Position numbers and translations under genes: made by a program. A stretch of DNA of 36,018 bases, from NCBI GenBank assembly GCA_947177525.1, contig CAMWUW010000016.1:1-36018 (forward strand), given 5' to 3'. This DNA comes from an uncultured Bacteroidales bacterium. GTDB taxonomy: Bacteria; Bacteroidota; Bacteroidia; Bacteroidales; UBA932. Position 1 is the stretch's first letter, and each line of letters opens with the position of its first letter. Below the pieces are notes generated by a model that saw nothing but the letters and a program-made list of their open reading frames with translations, did no database searches and had not been told where the DNA came from. Shown here in pieces: positions 23,798 through 32,605 of this stretch.

Positions 23798-25132
23798 CTA
23801 TTTCTTTGAAGCTGCAACTTTCTTTGCCTTCGGGGCAGATTTTGCTGTCTTTGGCGCAGCCTTCTTCTGCCTTGCAGTCCCGGCAGGCTTCTTCACTGCA
23901 GCCTTCACTTCTTTTGCGGGTGCAAAGTTAACATCTGAAACGGAAATAGCATCATCAACACGCAAAATAAAGTCACTCACGACATTCATATAATTTATAA
24001 ATGCCTCATAAGGAGTATCATACGGGTTGAAATATTTATGCACGGCTCCGTCAGAGAAGAATTTCGTACACATATAATAGAAGTGGTCGCTTTCCTGAAG
24101 ATGGCCGAAATCTGACCACAAAGCCTCATCATTAAGCAGTGCAAGCTTCTCCACCTGCTCATTGATTTTGCCGAAGGCGTCATTCTGGAGTTCATTTCCG
24201 AGCCATGCGGTAACGTCACGCTCCTCATCTGCCCATGAAATCGGATCCGGAACGTCAAGTTCACCTACAGGCCTATGCTTCTTGGAAGCCTGGGAAGGAG
24301 TCACAAACTCAAACTCTCCGTCTTTGAGAATCACCTCCGGAAGGAACTTCATGAAATCAAAAATCCCGCTCTGGGCTTTCTGGTGCTCTCCGAAAGTCTC
24401 ATAATCCATAAATAGATTCACAATCTCATCGTTCTGGGCAGAAGCCTTCAGCCAAGCCAGATATTTTTCTCCGGTGAGAGGCCAGTCAGCCCATGTCCTG
24501 TCAGAAAAACGGAATGCGATATCGTCACTGAGAGACGAATTCTTAAGAAGGAGCTTCAGTCCCGGAGCCATGGCACAGCTGTACACATAGTTAGGGCTCT
24601 TCCAACCGAGCACATGTTTTGCACCTTCGGTAAGCATTGTCTTGAATCCCATTTCATATACCATTTCACCGATGGCGTCAGAGTAGATAAGCTCCGTATT
24701 GCGGAAAGCCTTCGGAGTCACGCCGAAATAATGCTCTATTGCAGCCTTGTGCTTGAGCACCTGATGCTTGAACTCAGACTCGGAAGAAAGTGATGCAAGG
24801 GAATGATAGTAAGTCTCTGAAAGGAATTCCACGCAACCGGTGCCGGCAAGCTTCCTGAAGCTGTCTATCACCTCCGGAGCATAGCGGTCAAACTGCTCAA
24901 GCACTGAACCGGATATCGAGAAAGCAACCTTGAATGCACCCTTGTTGGCCTCGATAAGTTCAAGCAGAAGGGCATTCATAGGGAGGTAACATCTCTGTGC
25001 GACTCTCCTGAGGATAGTTCTGTTGGCGAAATCATCATAATAATGAGAGTCCTTTCCGATGTCAAAGAATCTGTATAATCTCAATCTGTTTGGCTGATGG
25101 ACCTGAAAATACAGACATATACTTTTTTTCAT
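23798..25132 (-). CDS. Glycoside hydrolase family 57 (alpha-amylase or glucanotransferase)
   Basis: 444 residues. The GH57 motifs are in order: YFQVHQPNRLR, then SGSVLEQF and EFLSETYYHSL, then the nucleophile E147 in RNTELIYSD, and D243 in FMDYETFGEH as the acid/base region. GH57 enzymes cleave or transfer alpha-1,4-glucans, and intracellular members take part in glycogen turnover; no signal peptide is seen. The last 39 residues (406-444) are a Lys/Ala/Pro-rich tail resembling histone H1 tails. It sits between GT4 and GT3-GT35 genes of the glycogen cluster. Confidence 0.92.
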   Translation of the reverse strand: MKKSICLYFQVHQPNRLRLYRFFDIGKDSHYYDDFANRTILRRVAQRCYLPMNALLLELIEANKGAFKVAFSISGSVLEQFDRYAPEVIDSFRKLAGTGCVEFLSETYYHSLASLSSESEFKHQVLKHKAAIEHYFGVTPKAFRNTELIYSDAIGEMVYEMGFKTMLTEGAKHVLGWKSPNYVYSCAMAPGLKLLLKNSSLSDDIAFRFSDRTWADWPLTGEKYLAWLKASAQNDEIVNLFMDYETFGEHQKAQSGIFDFMKFLPEVILKDGEFEFVTPSQASKKHRPVGELDVPDPISWADEERDVTAWLGNELQNDAFGKINEQVEKLALLNDEALWSDFGHLQESDHFYYMCTKFFSDGAVHKYFNPYDTPYEAFINYMNVVSDFILRVDDAISVSDVNFAPAKEVKAAVKKPAGTARQKKAAPKTAKSAPKAKKVAASKK

Positions 25133-25153
25133 AATATATAAATGTTTAGATTT

Positions 25154-26446
25154 TTACTTTTTGATAACCGATTCATATACAGCCTTGACCTTTGCTGCTG
25201 CATTATTCCATTTCAGAGAGTTGACCTCCTCGTACCCGCAGCGTGCCGCAAGGGCAGAAATCGCAGGATAGTTCAGAAGACCGTAAATGGCGTCAGACAT
25301 TGCATCCACATCCCAGAAGTCCACCTTGAGGGCGTAGTTCAATATTTCCGCACAGCCGGACTGCTTGGAAATTATAGAAGGGACATTTGTCTGCATAGCC
25401 TCAAGCGGAGATATTCCGAAAGGCTCGGAGATTGACGGCATCACATATACATCAGACAGGGCAAACATCTTCTGGACTTCCACACCGCGGAGGAAACCTG
25501 TAAAATGGAACCTGTCAGATATGCCGAGCCTTGCCACATGACGTATGCAGCGGTTCAGCATGTCACCGCTTCCGGCCATGACAAACCGCACGTTATTGCA
25601 TCTTTTCAGAACCTTGGCAGCGGCCTCAATGAAATATTCCGGCCCTTTCTGATATGTGACACGTCCCAGGAAGGTCACGACCTTCTCCTTGACATTACGC
25701 TCAACCTCAAGATTTTCCCTGCCGCTGAAATCCACCGCATTGTGGACAGCGACAACCTTGTCCGGGCTGATTCCGTACCTGTTGATTACAATATTCCTCG
25801 TAAGCTCGCTGACGGCCATAACCTTGTCGGCGGCCTCCATTCCTTTCTTTTCAAGGTCAAACACCCTCGTATCAATCTTGTCATCGCTTGCACGGTCAAA
25901 AGATGTTGCATGCACATGTATGACAAGAGGCTTTCCGGTCAGCTGCTTTGCAGCGATGCCGGCAAGATATGTAAGCCAGTCATGAGCATGTATCACATCA
26001 AATTCATCCTTGTGCTGAAGTGCTATGGTTGCTCCGACCATGGCATATCTGGCAACCTCCTCCATAAGATTCGCACCGTACTTGCCGGAGAATTTATATT
26101 TCTGGCCGTACTGCACACGGAATCCCTTTATCTGCCTTTTGCGCTCCTCTTCCACCATCGTGGTGAAATCCTGCGGGTCGACATAAGGGACCATGTTGCT
26201 GCCGATGTGCACGAACTGAACTTTACCGAGAAATTCATCTACTGTTGAACTTACTGTGTCAATTGCAACATCGCTTGCATTTATGATTTTCACTGCACTC
26301 TGGTCCTCATCACCTGAAGCTGACGGCATTACGAACAGCACGTCAACATCATTGTAGGCAAGGCCTTTGGTCATTCCGTAGCAAGCTGTGCCGAGACCTC
26401 CTGCAATATGAGGAGGAAACTCCCATCCGAACATCAGAACTTTCAT
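25154..26446 (-). CDS. Glycosyltransferase family 4 (glycogen synthase-like)
   Basis: 430 residues. The N-terminus MKVLMFGWEFPPHIAGGLGT has the GGL loop that binds the glucan acceptor in starch/glycogen synthase-like enzymes. VIHAHDWLTYLAGI, FLGRVTYQKGPEYFIEAA and SEPFGISPLEAMQT (the EX7E-type donor motif) are GT-B, GT4 features. Its neighbours suggest a role in glycogen priming, elongation or maltooligosaccharide metabolism, but the donor cannot be read from sequence. Its ATG overlaps the last base of the debranching-enzyme stop (TAATG). Confidence 0.88.
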   Translation of the reverse strand: MKVLMFGWEFPPHIAGGLGTACYGMTKGLAYNDVDVLFVMPSASGDEDQSAVKIINASDVAIDTVSSTVDEFLGKVQFVHIGSNMVPYVDPQDFTTMVEEERKRQIKGFRVQYGQKYKFSGKYGANLMEEVARYAMVGATIALQHKDEFDVIHAHDWLTYLAGIAAKQLTGKPLVIHVHATSFDRASDDKIDTRVFDLEKKGMEAADKVMAVSELTRNIVINRYGISPDKVVAVHNAVDFSGRENLEVERNVKEKVVTFLGRVTYQKGPEYFIEAAAKVLKRCNNVRFVMAGSGDMLNRCIRHVARLGISDRFHFTGFLRGVEVQKMFALSDVYVMPSISEPFGISPLEAMQTNVPSIISKQSGCAEILNYALKVDFWDVDAMSDAIYGLLNYPAISALAARCGYEEVNSLKWNNAAAKVKAVYESVIKK

Positions 26447-28389
26447 TATTTTTCCTCCTTCCTATATTGGTCCATTATATATTCTATACGCAAAAGGGCT
26501 GCGGTACTCATTGCAGAGGCAATTGCACCGTGAGGCTCATGAGGTGGATCACCGTCATAAAGCTCAGAGAATGCTCCGACACCATGTTTGCTTATGTCCT
26601 CGAAGAATCCTTCTACAAGATAATTTGCCCTGTTGCGGAAAGCCGGGCCCATCATCCTGAAGCACACGTCTATATAAGGTGCGAGAAGATCCGGGAACGC
26701 ACAGCCCTGATGATAGGCAAGGTCACGGTCAATCTGCGATCCTTCGTATACGCCGCGGTAAGCTTCATTGCGCGGTGAAAGCGACCGTAGCCCCCTCTTT
26801 GTCAGGAGCTCGTCATTTATTGTCATGACAGTGTCTGAAACAACTTCATCATCGACAGCTATATAGTCAAGGCATATCGCGAACAGTATGTTCGGCCTTA
26901 CAGCCCTGTCTTGATTTCCATTTCCGGCATAGTCAACAAGATAGCCCCAGTCCTGTCTCCAGAATGTAGGCTGGAAGTTCTGCTTCACCAGATCGCGTAC
27001 AGGAGTCCAGCGTGCAAGGAACTCATTGTCCTTCTTTGCCCCATATTTGGTCTCCATATCTATGGCAAAGCACAGTGCATTATACCAGAAGGCGTTGGTC
27101 TCTATCTGATAGCCGGCCCTCTCGGTTACAGGACGTCCGTAGACGTATGCATTCATCCAGGAAAGCGCAACCCCGTCCATCTGGGACCACAGCAGTCCGT
27201 TCGGATGCATGGCAATCTCTTTTCTCCTGCCGGGTGCATAGCTTTCTATTATTCCCTTGAGAGTTTCGCCGTACTTTTTCCATATCTGCTTTTCCCTGCC
27301 GCTGAAACGGATGTACTGCTGAATCGTCTCAGTAAGCCTCAAAGGTGCCTCGCACTGTGTCGTACGCCTGAACAGACGCTCCTGTTCATCGGAAATCAAC
27401 GTGTCAAGAATGCTTTCGAACTCTTCGCAATTGCCGTCGGCATATAGCGTAAGTCCAGGAAGAGAAACAATCGTTTCCCTGAGCAATCCCGTTTCAAGCC
27501 ACGAAAATCCGGCGTTTATGCGGAGTTTGTCACCCTGGCGGCACTTGAACATCCTCGCATTATGGACAAGCAGGTCATGATACGACTCTATGCTTCCCAT
27601 CTTCTTCAGAGTGTCCGTAAACTTCCTCTTCAGCCCCTTTGGATTGATTTCGTTTACAGATGCCGAGAATACCACGGACTCTCCAGGCTTAAGGTCAAGG
27701 GTGAAAGTACCGGGAACGAAAAGATCCTCACGGCAGTCAAAGCCGCGGCGGTATTCATCGGAGTATGTAACTCCATTGTACCAGTATGGCTGATATTTGA
27801 ATACCGAAGCGGAAGAAGTCTGGAGATTGAGCCACGGGAAGCCGTTATACATGCGGAATGCAACTCCAGACTCTATCTGGTCAAATCCCGTATAGGCCTC
27901 CGAGTTCTGCGCGGTAAGGCTGTGGACACTCCTGAAGGCCATGAAAGGCTTCAGCATAAGCGACACTTTCGACGGGGCGTCAAGAAGCTCATACCTGATG
28001 AGAACCTGGTCATTGTCCGGCACCATCATGATGGTCTTGGTGAAAAGTATGCCGCCCACCTTGTATGTCACTACGGGCACCGGATCCGCATCAAAGTCCA
28101 CAATGTACTTGTGGCCCCTCGGCTCATAAGTGTCGCCATAGCAATGTATGCCGAGATTGAACTGCTTGCCCCTGAGGACAAGGCTTTCGTCCAAAGCGGA
28201 AAGGAGCATATACTTCCCGCCCCCCAGTTCCCCGACAGGAACGGCAAGCAGCCCGTGGTAGCGCCTGGTGTTGCATGTCACAATGGACGTGTTGCAATAC
28301 GCCCCCGACCTGTTCGCCGCGATAATCTCACGCTTCAGCGAATATTCGAGGTTTACAAGCTCGGACTTGTTGAATTTAAGAAAAGCCAT
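26446..28389 (-). CDS. Glycogen debranching enzyme (amylo-alpha-1,6-glucosidase type)
   Basis: 647 residues. The N-terminal bacterial GDE domain (about 1-270) has EYSLKREIIAANRSGAYCNT and NTRRYHGLLAVPVG. The C-terminal alpha/alpha-barrel (about 290-640) has LPGLTLYADGNCEEFESILD, HPNGLLWSQMDGVALSWMNA and ETNAFWYNALCFAIDM, typical of GDE_C/GH133. It removes alpha-1,6 branches from glycogen. It starts 21 nt after the branching enzyme gene, consistent with one transcript. A long antisense open frame across this gene is a shadow. Confidence 0.93.
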   Translation of the reverse strand: MAFLKFNKSELVNLEYSLKREIIAANRSGAYCNTSIVTCNTRRYHGLLAVPVGELGGGKYMLLSALDESLVLRGKQFNLGIHCYGDTYEPRGHKYIVDFDADPVPVVTYKVGGILFTKTIMMVPDNDQVLIRYELLDAPSKVSLMLKPFMAFRSVHSLTAQNSEAYTGFDQIESGVAFRMYNGFPWLNLQTSSASVFKYQPYWYNGVTYSDEYRRGFDCREDLFVPGTFTLDLKPGESVVFSASVNEINPKGLKRKFTDTLKKMGSIESYHDLLVHNARMFKCRQGDKLRINAGFSWLETGLLRETIVSLPGLTLYADGNCEEFESILDTLISDEQERLFRRTTQCEAPLRLTETIQQYIRFSGREKQIWKKYGETLKGIIESYAPGRRKEIAMHPNGLLWSQMDGVALSWMNAYVYGRPVTERAGYQIETNAFWYNALCFAIDMETKYGAKKDNEFLARWTPVRDLVKQNFQPTFWRQDWGYLVDYAGNGNQDRAVRPNILFAICLDYIAVDDEVVSDTVMTINDELLTKRGLRSLSPRNEAYRGVYEGSQIDRDLAYHQGCAFPDLLAPYIDVCFRMMGPAFRNRANYLVEGFFEDISKHGVGAFSELYDGDPPHEPHGAIASAMSTAALLRIEYIMDQYRKEEK

Positions 28390-28410
28390 ACTATATTGTT
28401 TAAGTTTATC

Positions 28411-30423
28411 TCAATCTTTCTTCTTCAGCACTACGGCACATCTGCTCGGCAGGTAAAGGAACAGGGTATCGTCATATTTTCCGTTCCCGTTCTGACTTTT
28501 TTCCGGTACGCTGAAATGGACTTCACCAGTCTTTATTCTGGAGAAGCCGTCAAATTCGTTTTCATCTGTATTGAGTACAACCTCATATTTTCCGGCCGGA
28601 GCCGCAAAGCCGTAATCGGCGAACGAGGAAGTGGGGTGGAAGTTGAGCGCAAAGATACAATTATTTCTTTGGAAAATAAGTATTTTCTTCTCTTCATCTT
28701 GCACAAGAAGCTCCGGTCTGCCCTCCAAAATCGACTCGCGGCGCAAAAATCCGGTCATAGCCTTGTCAAAATTCCGCAAATACATGTATCTGAGGTAATC
28801 AGGCTCCGCAAGAGACCATTGCCGCCTTGCATGCGCAAAAGACCATCCGTTTCCTTCACGCGGAAAATCTATCCACTCCGGATGACCGAACTCGTTGCCC
28901 ATGAAAGTAAGGTACCCGTCACCGGCCGTGGCAGCCGTCACAAGACGTATCATCTTATGAAGGGCTACGCCCCTGTCCACTACGGCAGACTTCGAATCCT
29001 TGCTCATGGAAGTGTACATTTCCGCATCCATAAGCCGGAAGGCGATTGTCTTGTCCCCGACCATTGCCTGGTCATGGCACTCGGCATAGCTTATCGTTTT
29101 CTCGTCAGCCCTCTTGTTTGTGAGCTGCCACCACATCTCGCCCATGCCCCATTTGTCGTCCGGCAGGGTCTTGATCCATTTTATCCAGTTGTCAGCCACT
29201 CCCATGCTCATGCGGAAATCAAAGCCGACTCCGCCCTCCACGAAAGGAGCCGCAAGCCCGGCCATTCCGCTTACGTCTTCAGCAATAGTGAAGGCGTCAG
29301 GATTAAGTTCACGCACAAGCATATTGGCAAGGGCCAGATATGTGACGGCATTTTCGTCAACCCCCTGGCCGAAATATGCATCATAGCCGGAAAAATCCTT
29401 TCCGAGTCCGTGGTCCCAGTAAAGCATGCTCGTGACACCGTCAAAACGGAAACCGTCAAGATGATATTCCTCCATCCACCATTTGCAGTTGGAAAGCAGG
29501 AAATTACGAGTCTCGTCCTTGCCGTAGTCAAAGCATCTTGAGCCCCATGCCGGATGACGCCCCTGGGCACCTTTATAGAAATAGAGGTCCTCCCGTCCGT
29601 CAAAGCGTCCGAGTCCCTCAGCTTCATTGTCCACAGAATGAGAATGCACGATGTCCATGACCACGGCTATGCCAAGCCCGTGCGCATCATCCACAAGCGC
29701 CTTGAACTCCTCCGGAGTACCGAAACGGGAACTCAAGGCAAAGAAATTTGACACCTGATACCCGAAAGAACCGTAATACGGATGTTCCTGAAGCGCCATA
29801 ATCTGGATTGTATCATATCCGAGGTCCGCCACGCGTGGCAGCACATTTTTCCGGAATTCGGTGAAAGTGCCGACACGCATCTCTTCCGTCGCCATTCCGA
29901 TGTGGCATTCATATATAAAAGGGTGTGGTCTTTTCCCGGGCGAGCCGTTTTTCCAGACATACGGTTCGTCAGGATCCCACACCTGGGCACAGAAAGCCTT
30001 TGTCTGAGGATCCTGCACGGCGCGGGTCACATAGGCCGGAAGCCTTTCCGCACCTCCGCCGGGCCATTCAACGAACAATTTGTAAAGAGTCCCGTGCGAA
30101 AGGAACATGCTGCCGAGGGAGATTTCCCAGTTTCCTCCTCCCGCCGGTCTGAGGGCATAGGCCTCACTGCGTCTCCAATTATTGAATTCCCCTATGAGAT
30201 ATATTTTAGTGGCATTGGGAGCCCACTCCCTGAACACCCATCCGTCCGCGGTCTTGTGAAGCCCATAGTAAAGGTGGTTATTCACACCGTTGGCAAGACT
30301 GCCGTCCGACGACATCCTGTCACGGACATCCGATATCCTCGCATGCCTGGCGTCAATCGCATCCTTGAACGGCATGAGCCACGGATCCGAGTCATAAATC
30401 ATATTTTGTTTCTTCCCGTTCAT
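28411..30423 (-). CDS. glgB: 1,4-alpha-glucan branching enzyme (GH13, eukaryote-like GH13_8)
   Basis: 670 residues from ATG 30423 (preceded by AGGAG). DPWLMPFKDAI opens the protein as in GH13_8 branching enzymes; a CBM48 domain follows (HLYYGLHKTADGWVFREWAP). Catalytic sites are DGFRFDGVTSM (nucleophile Asp), TIAEDVSGM (acid/base Glu) and SYAECHDQAMVGDKT (third Asp). It transfers alpha-1,4 chains to alpha-1,6 branch points. Longer starts would lie inside xseB. It begins 18 nt after xseB, so the glycogen cluster may share a transcript with exonuclease VII. Confidence 0.94.
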   Translation of the reverse strand: MNGKKQNMIYDSDPWLMPFKDAIDARHARISDVRDRMSSDGSLANGVNNHLYYGLHKTADGWVFREWAPNATKIYLIGEFNNWRRSEAYALRPAGGGNWEISLGSMFLSHGTLYKLFVEWPGGGAERLPAYVTRAVQDPQTKAFCAQVWDPDEPYVWKNGSPGKRPHPFIYECHIGMATEEMRVGTFTEFRKNVLPRVADLGYDTIQIMALQEHPYYGSFGYQVSNFFALSSRFGTPEEFKALVDDAHGLGIAVVMDIVHSHSVDNEAEGLGRFDGREDLYFYKGAQGRHPAWGSRCFDYGKDETRNFLLSNCKWWMEEYHLDGFRFDGVTSMLYWDHGLGKDFSGYDAYFGQGVDENAVTYLALANMLVRELNPDAFTIAEDVSGMAGLAAPFVEGGVGFDFRMSMGVADNWIKWIKTLPDDKWGMGEMWWQLTNKRADEKTISYAECHDQAMVGDKTIAFRLMDAEMYTSMSKDSKSAVVDRGVALHKMIRLVTAATAGDGYLTFMGNEFGHPEWIDFPREGNGWSFAHARRQWSLAEPDYLRYMYLRNFDKAMTGFLRRESILEGRPELLVQDEEKKILIFQRNNCIFALNFHPTSSFADYGFAAPAGKYEVVLNTDENEFDGFSRIKTGEVHFSVPEKSQNGNGKYDDTLFLYLPSRCAVVLKKKD

Positions 30424-30440
30424 TTTCTCCTGTCTTAAAT

Positions 30441-30656
30441 TCACTGTCTGTCTGCATCCATGTCCCCAAGCCTCTCGCGGGCACTCCTCAGATATGCCCT
30501 GCACAAAGCAATCAGTTCCGTGGAACGTCCTATATACTTTTCTATGTCACCTATCCCCGTATTGGGATCTTCCACTTTGGCGGCGATGGATTCAAGCTCC
30601 TCAACCGCTGCGGCATAGTCAAATTCTTTTTTATCCTGTTTCATATATCCTGTCAT
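30441..30656 (-). CDS. xseB: Exodeoxyribonuclease VII small subunit
   Basis: 71 residues. FDYAAAVEELESIAAKVEDP is the XseB signature, and two short helices follow. ATG 30656 overlaps the xseA stop (ATGA). It binds XseA to form the ssDNA exonuclease. Confidence 0.92.
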   Translation of the reverse strand: MTGYMKQDKKEFDYAAAVEELESIAAKVEDPNTGIGDIEKYIGRSTELIALCRAYLRSARERLGDMDADRQ

Positions 30657-31837
30657 TTCAAATCCCTTACCCCGCTGACGACGCAATCAACAGTTCCGTC
30701 CTTGAACACCAGCGACATCCTTTCGCCTATGCCGCGCCCGTGCGCAGTCTTCACCACGACTCCGCCGGAGTCAGTCACAAGCACATACCCGCGCTCCACT
30801 ATAGCCCTCGGGTCAGCCGCCGCAATCCTTGCCGCCAGCAAATCCACCGCTGCCTCCATTGCTCCGATCCTAAGGGCCGCACCGCCCCTGATTCTTGAGC
30901 GCAGAAGTCCCAGCATGCCTTCCATTACGGAAAGACGCCCGGAAAAAGCCAGCTGCATACGTGTCCTGTAATACGAAAGCCTCTCGTCCTCAGCCTCATA
31001 TATGCCTATAAAGAAATCGGCAAGCGCAGTCGGGGTCTTAAGGTATTCATGAGCCACCATGTCACAGACATGATAGTCCTGGTCATGACCGACAGCCGTA
31101 AGCACCGGAAGCGGATATTGGGCTATTACCGATGCCATCAGGTAATCGTCATAGCATGCAAGATCCAGCTTGGCTCCGCCTCCCCTCAGTATCAGTACCG
31201 CATCGTATTCTTTTCCGCTGTCAAGAACGGCATCGAGGGCAGCGACCACAGACTCAGGACAGGACACGCCCTGCATCTGGGCAGGGTACAGATCAGTGAC
31301 GAAAGCAAAACCGTATTCATTTTCATGAAGATGCCGCATGAAATCCCTATATCCGGCTGCATCGGAAGCAGAAATCACAGCCAGTCTTCCCGGAAGAAGA
31401 GGCAGGGCAAGCTTTTTCTGCAGGCCGGCAAGCCCTTCTCTCTCAAGACGTTCTATTGTACGCAGCCGTTCCTGTTCTTTCAGCCCTATTGAGTAGTCCG
31501 GGTCAATGTCATTTATTATCAGAGACAATCCGTAGAGATGGCTGTAGCTGGGCTGCACCTGCACCAGAACAGACATTCCCTCCGCTATGGGAGTTCCTGT
31601 CACAGACTCGAAATAAGGTGCGAGAAAACGGTATTTGGAACTCCAGATTACGGCTCCGGCCTTTGCAACAAGACCATTTTCACCGCTTTGCGAAAGCTCC
31701 ATGTAGCAATGTCCGCCGCTGCGGACCTTTATTGCACTTACCTCAGCACGAAGCCATATTTTTTTCGGGAAAAGACATTCTACGCCCTCCTTCAGCTTAG
31801 ACTGGAATTCGAAAAGGTCTATAAAGTCTTTTTCCAT
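30653..31837 (-). CDS. xseA: Exodeoxyribonuclease VII large subunit
   Basis: 394 residues. The N-terminal OB fold has KIWLRAEVSAIKVRSGGHCYMEL, and the catalytic domain has LAVISASDAAGYRDFM, ILRGGGAKLDLACYDD and TAVGHDQDYHVCDMVAHEYLKTPTAL (shown here as motif, core GHxxD). It degrades single-stranded DNA in both directions in mismatch repair and recombination. It is the first gene of a 15-kb minus-strand run and is divergent from ysxC. A -7-like TAAATTTG lies at 31885-31878. Confidence 0.95.
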   Translation of the reverse strand: MEKDFIDLFEFQSKLKEGVECLFPKKIWLRAEVSAIKVRSGGHCYMELSQSGENGLVAKAGAVIWSSKYRFLAPYFESVTGTPIAEGMSVLVQVQPSYSHLYGLSLIINDIDPDYSIGLKEQERLRTIERLEREGLAGLQKKLALPLLPGRLAVISASDAAGYRDFMRHLHENEYGFAFVTDLYPAQMQGVSCPESVVAALDAVLDSGKEYDAVLILRGGGAKLDLACYDDYLMASVIAQYPLPVLTAVGHDQDYHVCDMVAHEYLKTPTALADFFIGIYEAEDERLSYYRTRMQLAFSGRLSVMEGMLGLLRSRIRGGAALRIGAMEAAVDLLAARIAAADPRAIVERGYVLVTDSGGVVVKTAHGRGIGERMSLVFKDGTVDCVVSGVRDLK

Positions 31838-31877
31838 ACGGTTCCGGGCGCTTTTTGTTTTAAGTTTTGAAGCGAGA

Positions 31878-31885
31878 CAAATTTA
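31878..31885 (-). promoter_or_regulatory. -7 box candidate for xseA
   Basis: TAAATTTG on the minus strand matches TAnnTTTG, about 40 nt before the xseA ATG. No exact TTTG is found 19-21 nt upstream, so the assignment is tentative. Confidence 0.45.
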
Positions 31886-31938
31886 GCAAAATTTCCTTTA
31901 CATACACCATGATTTCATAAGAAATAAAATAAATTCGC

Positions 31939-31946
31939 TATCTTTG
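31939..31946 (+). promoter_or_regulatory. -7 box candidate for ysxC-prs-der
   Basis: TATCTTTG matches TAnnTTTG, 27 nt before the ysxC ATG. A TTTC lies 22 nt upstream instead of TTTG at 19-21, so the -33 match is weak. Confidence 0.5.
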
Positions 31947-31973
31947 CCGACTGATTTTGAGACCCCACGCATT

Positions 31974-32582
31974 ATGAAGATCAAAGAAGCAGTATTTGCC
32001 GGAAGCAGCACAAGGATATCCGAAAAGCCGAAACAGAAATTTCCTGAGTTCGCCTTTATCGGACGGTCGAATGTAGGCAAGTCGTCATTGATCAACATGC
32101 TGTGCAACAACAAGAAACTTGCATTGACATCCGGCAAGCCCGGGAAGACAAAGCTTGTGAACCACTTCCTGATAAACAGGCAATGGTATCTTGTGGACCT
32201 TCCGGGATACGGATATGCAAAAATGTCGGCGACAGGGAAGCAGAAGCTCGAGCAGGTTATACGCAATTATATAAATCTGTCGGAAGAAATGGTTCTTCTT
32301 TTCGTCCTTATTGATTCCCGTCACGACATAATGAAGGCGGACATGGACTTTCTCATGGAGCTTGGCCAGAGCCAGATTCCGTTTGCCATAATATTCACAA
32401 AAGGCGACAAGAACGGTCCCAACGCACTGAAAGAGCAGACAGACAGAATCAAAAACCAGATTCTTGAATTCTGGGAAGAGCTTCCTCCGACCTTCATAAG
32501 TTCATCACACACAGGCATGGGACGCGATGAGATACTCAATTATATAGATGAAGTGCTTTCATCTGAAACTGACAGCGAGTAA
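31974..32582 (+). CDS. ysxC: Ribosome biogenesis GTPase YsxC/YihA (EngB)
   Basis: A 202-residue single-domain GTPase for late 50S subunit assembly. G1 is GRSNVGKSS, the G2 region is TSGKPGKTK, G3 is DLPGYG and G4 is FTKGDK. ATG 31974 was chosen because MKIKEAVFAGSS is the family start; an ATG at 31944 would add ten residues containing the promoter. It leads a plus-strand group with prs 23 nt behind. Confidence 0.95.
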   Translation: MKIKEAVFAGSSTRISEKPKQKFPEFAFIGRSNVGKSSLINMLCNNKKLALTSGKPGKTKLVNHFLINRQWYLVDLPGYGYAKMSATGKQKLEQVIRNYINLSEEMVLLFVLIDSRHDIMKADMDFLMELGQSQIPFAIIFTKGDKNGPNALKEQTDRIKNQILEFWEELPPTFISSSHTGMGRDEILNYIDEVLSSETDSE

Positions 32583-32605
32583 AAAACCAAACCCTCACCT
32601 ATACG

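Noticed and set aside
27562..29541. Plus-strand open frame of 659 codons across the debranching and branching enzyme genes
   Set aside because: It lies antisense to two well-supported genes, spans their junction, has a biased composition and shows no recognisable domain. It reflects low stop density in the antisense frame.
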